The notes: a model not told the origin generated them from the letters alone. A stretch of DNA of 64,000 bases from an uncultured Bacteroides sp. (GCA_902492205.1 CABUKU010000006.1:62001-126000), one strand, 5' to 3'. Positions 44,581 through 54,839 are shown, counted from the first letter of the stretch. A program made the numbers and translations.

Positions 44581-47500
44581 CTATTTACAGAGCCACTTTT
44601 CCAAAGTTTCTTTTAATAAAGATCCTTCGATTGGTTTTGCAAGATAATCATTACAACCCGCATCCATAGACCTCTGTTTATCCTGATCGAAAGCAAATGC
44701 AGTGACCGCAATGATAGGAACATTCTTATCCTTTTCGCGGATGGCGACAGTTGCTTCCAAGCCATCCATGTCGGGCATCTTTAAATCCATCAATATAATA
44801 TCGGGATGGAAAGTAGCGTAAAGCGTAACAGCTTCTACACCGGTACAAGCACGCTGCACTTCATATTCCTTTTTCAGAATGGATGATACCAGCAAGAAAT
44901 TACTATCGGTATCTTCTGCAACCAGAACTTTAGGTCTGGTAATTCCTTTAAATTCGGCACGAACCGTTTGCATCTTATTCTCAACAACATTCTCAACAGT
45001 ACCTTGTATATAAGGATGAGTAAACCAGAAGCAAGAACCTTCTCCTTCTTCGGACTCCACACCGATTGTACCTCCCATTTGCTCCACAATGCTTTTGCAG
45101 ATGGACAATCCCAACCCTGTGCCGTGAACAAAAGTATTCAGCTTCACAAAACGATCGAATATCGAATTTACTTTATCGGCGGGAATACCTGTGCCGGTAT
45201 CACGCACATAAAACCTGAGTTCCTTATCATCCGGCAAAGTATATCCCAAAGATATGCTTCCCGCAGTAGTAAACTTCAATGCATTGTTAATGAAATTAGT
45301 GATAACTTGTGTCAACCGGTTCTTATCACTCCAGATATGGCATTCGGGTAAATGGTCTTCAAACAATATCTCCACTCCTTGCGGCGCTTTCATTCGAAGT
45401 GAATAAACAATCTCACTGCACAGCATATTTACATTCACATCGCTATGCACAAAGTCAAAAGTGCCTGCTTCAATCTTTGACAAATCGAGAATATCCGAAA
45501 TCAACTGTAACAACAATTCATTATTCTCCTGCACAATGGCAATGTATTGCCGGCGGTCTTCCATATCTTCCGTATCGACGAGCAGACTGGAGAATCCTAC
45601 AATGGCATTGAGCGGCGTACGTATCTCATGGCTCATATTGGCAAGGAATGCAGACTTCAAGCGGTCGAGAGTCTCGGCTTTGTTCTTAGCTTCGATGAGC
45701 TTCATTTCAGTTTCTTTCAACTCGGTAATATCATAGTTTACGCAAGCCATTTCTATCACTCCGTCTTCCGGACGGTAATCGCGCACCATAACGTTGACAC
45801 GTGTCCATGTATAATGCCCGTCAGGACGCATAATACGCATATCATTACGCAAGTTGGTTGCTTCGCCTTTCAACACTTTATCAAGAAAAGCAAGCATCAA
45901 TGCACGGTCTTCAGGATGGAAAGCGGAATGAATTCCGATAATCTGCGGAAGTGGCGTGCCTTCTTTTTCTCCCACATTCCTATACCAACTGTTAATGGCA
46001 TATCCGTCACGGGTAAGTGCATCAAAATGCGCATAGCCTACTTTTGCAAAATCTCCAATCAAGGCGAAGAAATCCTCAAATTCCTGAATCTTGCTGTAAG
46101 CATTCGATGTTTCGGTATTGTCTATATTGATAAACAGATAGTTTGTCAAATGACCTTCCGAATCAAACAGAGGAGTTACTTTCGTTATTAAATCAATGAC
46201 TCCTCTCTTTTCTGTTTCATAATAGCCTTCCAAACAGGAGAAATCATATTTGAATGAGAAATCGACAGACTTCCCGCTTTTTATTATCTTCTTTAAATCT
46301 TCGGGAACCACCGGATTACTGAAGAAATTAACGCCTAAAGCAATTTCCTTGGTTTCTAACCCAAATATTTCCAGTTCCCTGTCATTCATATCAATAAGAA
46401 ATCCATCCTTATCGTATAACTCTATGCCGGCAGGAAGATTCTCATAGATATTACGAAGTATTTTCTCGCTCCTGTCTAAAGCCTCATGTGCTTTAAACGT
46501 TTCTGTCATATCGGAGAACAAGATAACGATTTCATCCTGTTGTGGTGAATACATTACAGAATGGCAAATCTTCCCGACATTCTCCAAACGGAAGTTTCGC
46601 TCTCTATGTTTGTCTGTATTTACTATTTCTTCAAAAGCAGGTAATTGCTCATACAGTTCTATATTCATGGATCGAGCTGTGATTCCGGCATAAGAATCAA
46701 ATGGCACTCCACAAATATTATCACATGCTTCATTGGTGTCCAATACTATATAGTCTACCGCTACTCCATTCTCATAAATAAGTTTCAAACGGACATAGCC
46801 CACCGGCATATGCCTGTAAAGGTTATCCAGATAACGTTTCTCCATTCGGGCATTTTCCTCCGCCCGTCGAAGTTCCACACAAATACTAATGATATTGGCA
46901 AGAGAAGCAAACCATTGATAATCCTCATTAATCCATTCACGATATTCCTTTACTACATCAATCCCTATATATCCCCAAATACCATTTTTTGACTGAAGGG
47001 GGAGTACCATGAGAGATTTGATGCCCTGAGCCTCAAGTACCTGCCTGTCAGCTATCATTCCTTTCGGAATTTCATCAAGATTGGACAGTATAATGGGGTA
47101 TCCTCCCAATACACGGTCCGACCACCAACTTATGTGAAGATTAACAGGCATGTTTTGCAGATTAGCTATCTCACTCGACACTCCTTCGGCAGTCTTTTCA
47201 TAAGTACAGGATTGGGAATCATTCTCATAGTTATATTCAAAAATATAAGCACGGTCGCCATTGAACTGAACAAGTACGTCATTCAGTATCTTATTGATAA
47301 CTTTGGAAATATCATCTTCTTTAAGGAAATCGAGCAAAGAACGGGAAATACTGTTTTGACGGCAAAACAAATCATTCAACCGGTGAACAGATTCTTCCGC
47401 AGTACTCATTCTTTGAGTGGATAAACATTGAAGCATTCCGAACACGCGAAGATTACCTTCTTCATCAATAGAGCTCTCACCTACTTTGGAACTAACCCAT

Positions 47501-47766
47501 TCCAATCCATATCTCGTATAAATTGGAAATATCTGCTCATAAACATTCAAAGCTTTAAACTCTCTGAACTCGGTCAAAATCCGTTCTCTATATTCTTCGC
47601 TTATGAACTTGGCAAAATCAGCGAAAGGAAGCGAATCTCCTTCTATACCCAATAAATCGGAAATAAAGTCGGAACAATAATATATCCCTTTACCAAAATC
47701 AGCCTCCCACCAGCCCACACGGGCTAAAGATAACAGTTTTTTTAATTTTGCATCTCCTTCACTCAT
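44581..47766 (-). CDS. Hybrid sensor histidine kinase / response regulator
   Basis: 1061 residues, no signal peptide or membrane helix, so a soluble sensor. Order: PAS (about 1-105); GAF (about 135-300); three PAS domains (about 310-690; NIYENLPAGIELYDKDGFLI in the second); HisKA with H713 in MSHEIRTPLNAIVGFSS; HATPase with NNALKF and TGLGLSICKSI; and a C-terminal receiver with D994 in ILMDLKMPDMDG and a later Lys in YLAKP. No DNA-binding domain, so it needs a partner or works by phosphorelay. Divergent from a TonB receptor 211 bp away. Confidence 0.92.
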   Translation of the reverse strand: MSEGDAKLKKLLSLARVGWWEADFGKGIYYCSDFISDLLGIEGDSLPFADFAKFISEEYRERILTEFREFKALNVYEQIFPIYTRYGLEWVSSKVGESSIDEEGNLRVFGMLQCLSTQRMSTAEESVHRLNDLFCRQNSISRSLLDFLKEDDISKVINKILNDVLVQFNGDRAYIFEYNYENDSQSCTYEKTAEGVSSEIANLQNMPVNLHISWWSDRVLGGYPIILSNLDEIPKGMIADRQVLEAQGIKSLMVLPLQSKNGIWGYIGIDVVKEYREWINEDYQWFASLANIISICVELRRAEENARMEKRYLDNLYRHMPVGYVRLKLIYENGVAVDYIVLDTNEACDNICGVPFDSYAGITARSMNIELYEQLPAFEEIVNTDKHRERNFRLENVGKICHSVMYSPQQDEIVILFSDMTETFKAHEALDRSEKILRNIYENLPAGIELYDKDGFLIDMNDRELEIFGLETKEIALGVNFFSNPVVPEDLKKIIKSGKSVDFSFKYDFSCLEGYYETEKRGVIDLITKVTPLFDSEGHLTNYLFINIDNTETSNAYSKIQEFEDFFALIGDFAKVGYAHFDALTRDGYAINSWYRNVGEKEGTPLPQIIGIHSAFHPEDRALMLAFLDKVLKGEATNLRNDMRIMRPDGHYTWTRVNVMVRDYRPEDGVIEMACVNYDITELKETEMKLIEAKNKAETLDRLKSAFLANMSHEIRTPLNAIVGFSSLLVDTEDMEDRRQYIAIVQENNELLLQLISDILDLSKIEAGTFDFVHSDVNVNMLCSEIVYSLRMKAPQGVEILFEDHLPECHIWSDKNRLTQVITNFINNALKFTTAGSISLGYTLPDDKELRFYVRDTGTGIPADKVNSIFDRFVKLNTFVHGTGLGLSICKSIVEQMGGTIGVESEEGEGSCFWFTHPYIQGTVENVVENKMQTVRAEFKGITRPKVLVAEDTDSNFLLVSSILKKEYEVQRACTGVEAVTLYATFHPDIILMDLKMPDMDGLEATVAIREKDKNVPIIAVTAFAFDQDKQRSMDAGCNDYLAKPIEGSLLKETLEKWLCK

Positions 47767-47843
47767 CTTACCCTGTGTTATATTGTATTTGCAATTATTG
47801 AGCGAATATAGTCATTATCCTTCAATTTATAGTCTTTTACTTG

Positions 47844-47851
47844 CAAAATTA
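47844..47851 (-). promoter_or_regulatory. Candidate -7 box for the hybrid kinase
   Basis: Minus strand TAATTTTG, 78 bp before the kinase start. No clear -33. Confidence 0.35.
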
Positions 47852-47884
47852 TTTGAATGTCTGTATTATTCCAGTGTAATATAT

Positions 47885-47953
47885 TTGACATTGGATTGTC
47901 AACCAAACGTCACCAAGATGTTCTAATCGTGTAACGCGCCGTTATCATCTTTG
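47885..47953 (+). promoter_or_regulatory. Operator-like dyad and -7 box before the TonB receptor
   Basis: TTGACA, 6 bp, TGTCAA (47885-47902) is a perfect 6-bp dyad. CATCTTTG (47946-47953) matches the -7 consensus except for its first base and lies 25 bp before the ATG at 47978. The dyad could be a regulator site in this divergent gap. Confidence 0.4.
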
Positions 47954-47977
47954 CAAACGTAAAATGACAGCAGAAAA

Positions 47978-50683
47978 ATGGAAACAAAAAGTTTTTTTAA
48001 AACAGTTGCTACAGTACTCATACTACTATTATTAAGCACGTTAGAAGTAGCAGCGGAAAACATCAACATCAAAGGAACGATTAAAGACAAGAAATCAAAA
48101 GAACCTCTGATCGGAGCCACTATCCGTATTTTGGGAAGTAATAAAGGTGCGATTACCGATATAGACGGGAACTATAAACTTGTAGGTATTTTAGAAGGCA
48201 TATACGATGTTGAAATTAAATATGTAGGATATAAAACCGAGATACGCAAGAAAGTACAAATAAAGAATGGGGACCTCATAGACCTCAGCATGGAATTGGA
48301 AAGCGACAATCATGTGTTATCGGATGTTGTAGTTGTTGCCAATAAGAACAGAGAAAATGAGAATATGGCACTTCTGGAGCAAAGGAAATCAATAGTCGCC
48401 ATCCAGTCTGTCGGAGCAAAGGAACTTTCCCGCAAAGGTGTGGGCGATGCAGAAGCAGCAGTAGCCAAAGTATCGGGCATATCCAAACAATCGGGAGTAA
48501 AGAATGTATTTGTACGCGGACTTGGCGACCGATACAATACAACTACTCTGAACGGTTTCCCCATACCATCGGAAGATCCCGAATACAAAAACATTTCATT
48601 GGAATTCTTCAGTACGGACATCATACAATCCGTAGGAGTAAACAAAGTCTTCAATGCCAACGGAACAAGTGATGTAGGAGGAGCAAACATAGATGTTTCA
48701 TCCAAAGAACTAATCAAAGACAAAAATCTGAGCATAGGTGTATCAGGAGGATTTAATACTAAAACACTAACTGCCGGTTTCCTGAAAGCAGACGGTGTTA
48801 ACGGGCTGGGCATTACAAACAATACCAAACCTTCCGATGATGTATCACTTTACAGTTTCCGGAACAAGCTGGATCCTTCCAAACAAAACCTGCAAATAAA
48901 CCAAAGCTATAAAATAGCCGGAGGAAAAAGGCTGTATCTGGGAAAACAGCAGAATCCCCTATCCTTGTTCCTTGTAGCTACTTACAACAAAGACTATTCT
49001 TACTATGAGGAGGAAATAAGGAATACCTTGACAGACGGAACAATATCAAGAGACCAGACCGGACAAAAATATACAGAAAATACCAACCAATTGATATTAG
49101 CCAATACAGGTTTAAGACTAAACAACAAACACACCCTTCAATATAACTTTATGATGATACACAACAACACCCGGTTTGTTGGAGATTATAAAGGTATGGA
49201 TGCCAAATATGACAGAACAGACGAAGCACTCGGTTTCACAAGGAGGCAGCAAACCAATGATAACCTCTTGTTTGTAAACCAACTGATAACAAACTGGGCA
49301 CTCACCCAAAAGTTAAACTTTGAAGCCGGAGCAGCCTACAATATAATCAATGCTTTGGAACCGGACAGACGCATCAACGACCTTGTAAAAGCAGAACAAG
49401 GATATGTACCGACCAAAGGCGACGGAGTTCAACAACGTTTCTTCTCCACTCTCAAAGACAAAGACCTGAATGTAAATGCCGCACTGTTTTACAAGTTACC
49501 GGATTCGTTTGACGGCATATCCAATATTAAAGCCGGATATAAAGGGCGTTTCTCAACAAACAACTTTGAAGCAAATGCTTATAACATGAAGCCAATGGCA
49601 CAATCTGTAATTGACATAGACGATATAAAGTTCGATGATTACTTTACACAGGCACACCTTGATGATGAATGGTTTACCTTGGACAGAATACAAGACACAT
49701 ACGAAGTCACAAAAAACATCCATAGTGCATACGTAGAAGGAACTTACCAACTGGCACACAACCTCATTGCCAATGCAGGAATCAAATATGATAACGTCAC
49801 ACTGGGCATAGACTATGAACTTAACAGCGGAAGCGGTACGCGAGAGATTGATAAATCATACTTCCTGCCCAGCCTCAACCTGAAATACGATTTGTCCAAG
49901 AAGCAATCACTCCGTTTGGGAGCAAGCAAGACATATACATTGCCCCAAGCCAAAGAATTTGCACCTTTCAGATACGTAAACATCAACTTCAACAGTCAGG
50001 GTAATCCCGACTTAAAGCCATCCGACAACTATAATATCGACTTGAAATGGGACTACTACCCGTCTCTGAGTGAAGTATTCTCTGTTACAGCTTTCTATAA
50101 ATACATAAAGAACCCGATTTCACGCATTGAGATAAACAGTGCCGGAGGTTATTTATCCTACGAAAACATTTCAGACAAAGCCACTGCGGCCGGTATTGAA
50201 ATAGAAATAAGGAAAAACATCTTCAATAAGCAAACGAATGGCAGTAAGACGGAAGTTAACAGACTTTCTTTCGGTTTCAATGGTTCATACATTTATACAC
50301 ATGCCAAAGTACCGTTTGCCACAAACCCAACCGGTTCCCAACTCGAAGGTGCCGCTCCCTGGATTGTGAATGCCGACCTTTCACACAACTTCAATACAGG
50401 AAGCAAAACATTCATCAACACATTAGTCTTTAATTACTTCAGTGAGAGAATATATACCATCGGAACGGGAGGCTACCAAGACATCATGGAAAACGGAGTT
50501 CCCACTCTCGATTTCATATCTTCTGCGAAATTCGGCAAGTACATCACACTGAACCTGAAGATGCAAAACCTGCTTAACTCGGCTCACCGGCTTACCAGAA
50601 AAGGCAACGGCGGAAATGAAGTAGTGCTGAGCAAGTATAAGAAAGGGCTTAACCTCAGTCTGGGCGTTTCATGCAGTTTCTAA
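47978..50683 (+). CDS. TonB-dependent outer-membrane receptor
   Basis: 901 residues. Signal peptide ending STLEVAAEN; carboxypeptidase-regulatory-like domain (about 25-110; GATIRILGSNKGAITDIDGN); plug (about 120-230; AEAAVAKVSGISKQSGVKNV, GLGDRYNTTTLNGFPIP); 22-strand barrel, ending with a Phe (LNLSLGVSCSF) as outer-membrane proteins do. Substrate unknown; no SusD neighbour, so not a standard glycan system. Followed by a beta-helix lipoprotein 47 bp later. Confidence 0.88.
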   Translation: METKSFFKTVATVLILLLLSTLEVAAENINIKGTIKDKKSKEPLIGATIRILGSNKGAITDIDGNYKLVGILEGIYDVEIKYVGYKTEIRKKVQIKNGDLIDLSMELESDNHVLSDVVVVANKNRENENMALLEQRKSIVAIQSVGAKELSRKGVGDAEAAVAKVSGISKQSGVKNVFVRGLGDRYNTTTLNGFPIPSEDPEYKNISLEFFSTDIIQSVGVNKVFNANGTSDVGGANIDVSSKELIKDKNLSIGVSGGFNTKTLTAGFLKADGVNGLGITNNTKPSDDVSLYSFRNKLDPSKQNLQINQSYKIAGGKRLYLGKQQNPLSLFLVATYNKDYSYYEEEIRNTLTDGTISRDQTGQKYTENTNQLILANTGLRLNNKHTLQYNFMMIHNNTRFVGDYKGMDAKYDRTDEALGFTRRQQTNDNLLFVNQLITNWALTQKLNFEAGAAYNIINALEPDRRINDLVKAEQGYVPTKGDGVQQRFFSTLKDKDLNVNAALFYKLPDSFDGISNIKAGYKGRFSTNNFEANAYNMKPMAQSVIDIDDIKFDDYFTQAHLDDEWFTLDRIQDTYEVTKNIHSAYVEGTYQLAHNLIANAGIKYDNVTLGIDYELNSGSGTREIDKSYFLPSLNLKYDLSKKQSLRLGASKTYTLPQAKEFAPFRYVNINFNSQGNPDLKPSDNYNIDLKWDYYPSLSEVFSVTAFYKYIKNPISRIEINSAGGYLSYENISDKATAAGIEIEIRKNIFNKQTNGSKTEVNRLSFGFNGSYIYTHAKVPFATNPTGSQLEGAAPWIVNADLSHNFNTGSKTFINTLVFNYFSERIYTIGTGGYQDIMENGVPTLDFISSAKFGKYITLNLKMQNLLNSAHRLTRKGNGGNEVVLSKYKKGLNLSLGVSCSF

Positions 50684-50730
50684 TCAAACAAGAATATATT
50701 TTCAATAGTGTTCAACTAAAATTTAAAAAG

Positions 50731-51921
50731 ATGAGAAAGATTTTCATGACACTTTTCATGTTTGCAGCCATAGCTGCGGCAACATTCACTTCATGCAGTA
50801 ACGACGAAGGAGGTAACGGAACTACCAACGGAGGCGGTTTGGAGAATACCACACTCAAAGGAACCATTACCGGAGAAACAACTCTCGAAGCCAAAGAATA
50901 TACCCTTGAAGGCACGCTTATCGTTGCAGACGGCGGTGTGTTGACCATACCTGCCGGAACCACAATCAAAGCAACAAACGGAAACGCTTTCAGCAAGTAT
51001 ATCCTCGTAGCCCAAGGCGGTAAAATTTATGCCAAAGGAACTGCCGAAAAGCCTGTTGTTTTCACATCCGAAACACAAACTCCCGGAGCATGGGGAGGAC
51101 TTATCATCAACGGTAAAGCACCTATCTCCGGAGCAACAACAGGAGAAACCGGAGCCACCGAAATCAATAACGATTACAAATATGGCGGCACAATTACAGG
51201 AGATAACTCCGGTGAGCTAACCTACATCAAGTTATTATATACCGGAGCAAACAACGGTGACGAGATTGAACACAACGGATTAACTCTCAATGGTGTGGGC
51301 AACGGAACCAAAGTTGAAAACATTTATGTAATCAATGGAGCCGATGATGCCATTGAGTTCTTCGGAGGAAGCGTAAACGTTACCAACCTTCTGGCAGTAA
51401 ACCCGGATGATGACATGTTCGACTTCACACAAGGATACACCGGAACACTCAAAAATTGCTATGGAATTTGGGAAGCAAGCTACAAAACGTCCGAAGAAGA
51501 TCCGCGCGGAGTGGAAGCCGACGGTAACCTGGACGGAAAAGGACCGGACCATAAAGGTCAAAGCGATTTCAGAATCGAGAACATGACAGTCGATAACCGT
51601 TGCACTTCCGTATTTACAAACAACGGAGCAGAAGAAAGAACTTACATGCACGATGTCATCAAAATCCGTCGCGGAGCTAAAGCAACTATTGTCAATGCTT
51701 TGGTAAAAGGCAACGGCATTGCACAAGACCTGATAGACCTCACTGACGGGAAAGGCAATGCAGCCAACGGTACTTCCATCAGCATAACCAATCAGTTGAC
51801 AGAACCCCTCAAAGGGAAAGAACAGAATCCGGGCGATGTGGATGCAACAATAAACATAACTACCGGAAACACAGGTGCAGACAAATCATTATTTACATGG
51901 ACAGGATACACCGGTTTATAA
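50731..51921 (+). CDS. Surface lipoprotein with predicted beta-helix
   Basis: 396 residues from the ATG at 50731; the frame extends upstream to 50671 over the receptor end without signal character. Lipobox FTSC near residue 22, then a Gly/Thr linker. The body has repeated short Gly/Asn-rich strands typical of right-handed parallel beta-helices (YTLEGTLIVADGGVLTIPAG; GLTLNGVGNGTKVENIYVIN) and an acidic cluster NPDDDMFDF that could bind Ca2+. Probably the surface partner of the receptor, like SusD in spirit but of different fold. Family and ligand unknown. Confidence 0.7.
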   Translation: MRKIFMTLFMFAAIAAATFTSCSNDEGGNGTTNGGGLENTTLKGTITGETTLEAKEYTLEGTLIVADGGVLTIPAGTTIKATNGNAFSKYILVAQGGKIYAKGTAEKPVVFTSETQTPGAWGGLIINGKAPISGATTGETGATEINNDYKYGGTITGDNSGELTYIKLLYTGANNGDEIEHNGLTLNGVGNGTKVENIYVINGADDAIEFFGGSVNVTNLLAVNPDDDMFDFTQGYTGTLKNCYGIWEASYKTSEEDPRGVEADGNLDGKGPDHKGQSDFRIENMTVDNRCTSVFTNNGAEERTYMHDVIKIRRGAKATIVNALVKGNGIAQDLIDLTDGKGNAANGTSISITNQLTEPLKGKEQNPGDVDATINITTGNTGADKSLFTWTGYTGL

Positions 51922-51957
51922 TCTATAACTTAATTAAAACACACACGGATTTTTATC

Positions 51958-51985
51958 AAAGGACGGGAACTATTTCCGTCCTTTT
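51958..51985 (+). terminator. Terminator of the receptor-lipoprotein pair
   Basis: AAAGGACGG, loop of 9, CCGTCCTTTT, followed by CCTTT. Perfect 9-bp stem 37 bp after the stop. Confidence 0.7.
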
Positions 51986-52015
51986 CCTTTATATTTTCTG
52001 ATTTCCCCTTATCTT

Positions 52016-52111
52016 TTTAGCGTCCCACAATTGTGGGACGGTCGTCTCATATATGTGGGACGATCGTACCATAATTGTGAGACGATCGTACCACAACTGT
52101 GGGACGCTAAA
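52016..52111. repeat. Four-palindrome array C, 22-bp period
   Basis: Four 20-bp palindromes, the first CGTCCCACAATTGTGGGACG, have centres at 52030.5, 52052.5, 52074.5 and 52096.5, exactly 22 bp apart; the others carry a few changes, and CGATCG joins units 2-3 and 3-4. The caps TTTAGCG and CGCTAAA (52016, 52105) are inverted about the same centre, 52063.5. It lies between two convergent operons, outside both terminators. The remaining gap DNA holds nothing else clear. Confidence 0.9.
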
Positions 52112-52181
52112 TCAATGCCTTCGTTTATGAAAACAGAACCGTATCTATACGGAAATGACACTGCATCAATGACAAAAAACA

Positions 52182-52225
52182 AATGCCGGAACTTTCACTC
52201 TTTGCAGAAAAAAAGTCCCGGCATT
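52182..52225 (-). terminator. Terminator of the mannan operon
   Basis: Minus strand: AATGCCGG-GACTTT pairs with AAAGT-TCCGGCATT across a loop, then TTGTTTTTTG. 35 bp after the epimerase stop. Confidence 0.6.
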
Positions 52226-52259
52226 ATGCCTCTTTACCTAACTAACCTATCAATACCAA

Positions 52260-53447
52260 CTATTTAAACCTATCTACAACTTCCATGCACATACGTCCGT
52301 TGTGATACGGACATTTCCAGAATCCGGCTTTGTCGTCAACCGTATTTACTTTTCCATCGGCCTTCACGCTCCAATACCATTCGCCGTTTTCATTATCCAC
52401 CAAATGCTGTTTGATATACTCCCAACAGCGCATTGCCTTATTCAAAGCCTCATCACAATGATAATATTGGTAAATATTCAAGTAGCCCACCACAGTCTCG
52501 GCCTGCACCCACCAATGACGGTCAAAGTCCTTATGCCCTGTTACCTGATTGAATTCATATATCAAACTGCCATCTTGCTGCAAACCTTCTTCCGCAGCTT
52601 TGGCTATTAATGGGACTACTCTTTCAACCTTCTCAAGAATTACCTTATCACCCAACACCAAAGCTGCCTCATGCAACAGCCAAGATGCTTCAATATCATG
52701 CCCGTAAGACAGGATACGGTATTTATTGTTCCAGTTCTCATCAAAGAACAAACTCAAGTGATAACTATCCCGATTCAGTATCTTATCGAGAAAAACATTT
52801 ATCAGATTGGCAAGCTGAGCACGCAACTCCTCATTTTTCCACACCCTATACAGGTTTGTGTAAGGTTCCAAAATGTGCAGATGAGTATTCATCGTCTTCT
52901 TTTCATTGGCATCCTTCTCACTGAGACGCATGTCTTCTATCGGTTGCCAGTCTCTGGTCAACGCTTCCAAATAACCGTTACTTTCTTTGTCGAAACTATA
53001 TTTTTCAATGGAATGAAACAGACGAACCGCATACTCCAGTGATTCTTTATCACCTGTGGCACGGGCATATTCACTCAAACCGTAGATAGCAAAGCCCAAT
53101 GCATAGATTTGTTTCTTCGTGTCGGCAGGCTCTCCTTTATAATTGAGCGACCAATAAATGCCGCCGAACTCTCTGTCGTAAAAATGATTAATGATATATT
53201 CTTTAGCGCGGGTAGCAGCCTGCAAATACTCTTCTTTACCAAGCAAACGATAAGCCGATGCAAATGTCCACAGAATACGTGCATTCAGAATAGCCCCTTT
53301 ATCGGCAGTGGGCACAAGATGTTCTTCTCCGGTTATCTGTCCGTAGAATCCTCCGTTTTCCGTATCCTGCATTTTGTTTATCCAATAAGGAAGGATATTA
53401 CTTTGCAGCATTACCGTAACTTCTTCTTTCAATTTATTTATATCCAT
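52260..53447 (-). CDS. ce: Cellobiose 2-epimerase (AGE family)
   Basis: 395 residues, an (alpha/alpha)6-barrel epimerase. It converts the reducing-end sugar of beta-1,4 disaccharides; with the GH130 neighbour the natural substrate is most likely beta-1,4-mannobiose, giving mannosyl-glucose. Features: NGGFYGQI near the start, ADKGAILNARILWTFASAY, FGGIYWSLNYKG, MNTHLHILEPYTNLYRVW, SYGHDIEASWLLHEAA (catalytic His region) and FDRHWWVQAETVVGYLN (second His). I start at the ATG (53447); a TTG at 53456 overlaps the symporter stop. Last gene of its operon. Confidence 0.88.
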   Translation of the reverse strand: MDINKLKEEVTVMLQSNILPYWINKMQDTENGGFYGQITGEEHLVPTADKGAILNARILWTFASAYRLLGKEEYLQAATRAKEYIINHFYDREFGGIYWSLNYKGEPADTKKQIYALGFAIYGLSEYARATGDKESLEYAVRLFHSIEKYSFDKESNGYLEALTRDWQPIEDMRLSEKDANEKKTMNTHLHILEPYTNLYRVWKNEELRAQLANLINVFLDKILNRDSYHLSLFFDENWNNKYRILSYGHDIEASWLLHEAALVLGDKVILEKVERVVPLIAKAAEEGLQQDGSLIYEFNQVTGHKDFDRHWWVQAETVVGYLNIYQYYHCDEALNKAMRCWEYIKQHLVDNENGEWYWSVKADGKVNTVDDKAGFWKCPYHNGRMCMEVVDRFK

Positions 53448-53452
53448 AGTTT

Positions 53453-54832
53453 TCAACTCTTAGCTTGTTTACGTTCTTCTTCCAGCTCGGCTGTTATTTC
53501 TTTCACTTTCTTTTCACTCAACGGATAGAATGCAATGAATATGATGGACAAGACAGTTCCGATAGCCGGTAAGAAGCTCAGCATCATTTTAATACCTACA
53601 ACAGCCGTTTCCGTCTGCACTACATTTGCTTGGAAACCGAAATATCCAAGTAACCAACCTGTTAGAGCACCGCCCAAAGTCCAGCCCAACTTTTGGGACA
53701 TGGAGGAAGAGGAAAATATCAACCCTGTTGCACGACGTCCGCATTTCAGTTCGGAATAGTCGGCAATATCGGCATACATCGACCATAAAAGAGGAAAGAT
53801 AATACCGGCACAAACGCTTATCAAAGCCTGAAATACAAAAATCAGAACCAACTGACCGGGAGTAAACCAATAGAAAGCGATACTTAGCACCGTAGCAATA
53901 GCCATGGCAAGAATATAAGTATTCTTCTTCCCGATATGGTTTGCCACAGGAGCAGCAAGTGCAACCCCTAACATATTCGAGGCTTGCCCCAACATCAGAT
54001 AAAGTGAAGTCCATGTCACGGTCACTCCCAATGATGCAATCTGGAACGAACTTGTTTCGAGTACATAGTATTTAAAGTAATAGATAGTTGCCCCGTCACG
54101 AATGGAATTAAAAATAAGGGCAGCTATACCCGCTCCGAGTAGTATCCACCAAGGACCATTCTTGCACAAGTCGAGCAAGTCTTCTTTCAAAGAATGTTTT
54201 TCCTCATGGATAGGTTTTACCCGTTCTTTAGTCAAAGCAAAGCAGGCAAGAAACAGCACAACGCACATGGCTGCAATTACAGCCACGGAATATTGCCAGC
54301 TTTGCTGAACAGATCCATGTCTGGAAAAGAATTCGACCAAAGGTTCTATAAGCATCAAAGCGATGAAACTGCCCAGATAAGCAAAGAACATGCGATAGGA
54401 AGAAAGCGTAGTACGATCCTGCGGATTGGGTGACATTACTCCAAGCAAAGAAGCATAGGGCACATTAATAGCACTGTAAACCATCATCATCAACGTATAG
54501 GTAACATAGGCATAGACCAGTTTACCGCTTGGGCTAAGGTGAGGCGTTGTAAAGGTTAGCACACCAATGATGCCAAAAGGTAAAGCTACATAAAGCAGAT
54601 AAGGACGGAATTTTCCCCAACGGCTTTCCGTTCTGTCGGCAATTACACCGATAACCGGATCGAGAAATGAATCCCAGATACGGGTAATAAGGAACATTGT
54701 TCCCACGGCTGTCGGAGCCAAACCGAAAACATCGGTGTAAAAGAAAAGCAGATACATGCCGAATATCTTCCAGAACATGGAAGATGCCATATCTCCAAAA
54801 CCATAACCTATTTTTTCTTTCAGTGCTATCAT
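53453..54832 (-). CDS. Sugar-cation symporter, GPH/MelB family
   Basis: 459 residues, about 12 membrane helices. EKIGYGFGDMASSMFWKIFG and ITRIWDSFLDPVIGVIADRT carry the GPH family's cation-site Asp residues; RFRPYLL-type Arg (GKFRPYLLYVALPFG) is present. Between the epimerase and the GH130 gene, it likely brings mannobiose or a related disaccharide into the cytoplasm. 5 bp before the epimerase and 7 bp after the phosphorylase. Confidence 0.88.
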   Translation of the reverse strand: MIALKEKIGYGFGDMASSMFWKIFGMYLLFFYTDVFGLAPTAVGTMFLITRIWDSFLDPVIGVIADRTESRWGKFRPYLLYVALPFGIIGVLTFTTPHLSPSGKLVYAYVTYTLMMMVYSAINVPYASLLGVMSPNPQDRTTLSSYRMFFAYLGSFIALMLIEPLVEFFSRHGSVQQSWQYSVAVIAAMCVVLFLACFALTKERVKPIHEEKHSLKEDLLDLCKNGPWWILLGAGIAALIFNSIRDGATIYYFKYYVLETSSFQIASLGVTVTWTSLYLMLGQASNMLGVALAAPVANHIGKKNTYILAMAIATVLSIAFYWFTPGQLVLIFVFQALISVCAGIIFPLLWSMYADIADYSELKCGRRATGLIFSSSSMSQKLGWTLGGALTGWLLGYFGFQANVVQTETAVVGIKMMLSFLPAIGTVLSIIFIAFYPLSEKKVKEITAELEEERKQAKS

Positions 54833-54839
54833 AGTAGTG

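Noticed and set aside
45547..46191. 214-codon frame antisense to the hybrid kinase
   Set aside because: Lies fully over recognised PAS and HisKA domains and shows no family features.
52031..52267. 78-codon reading frame over array C
   Set aside because: The frame is an effect of the palindromic repeats and runs through the terminator of the opposite operon.
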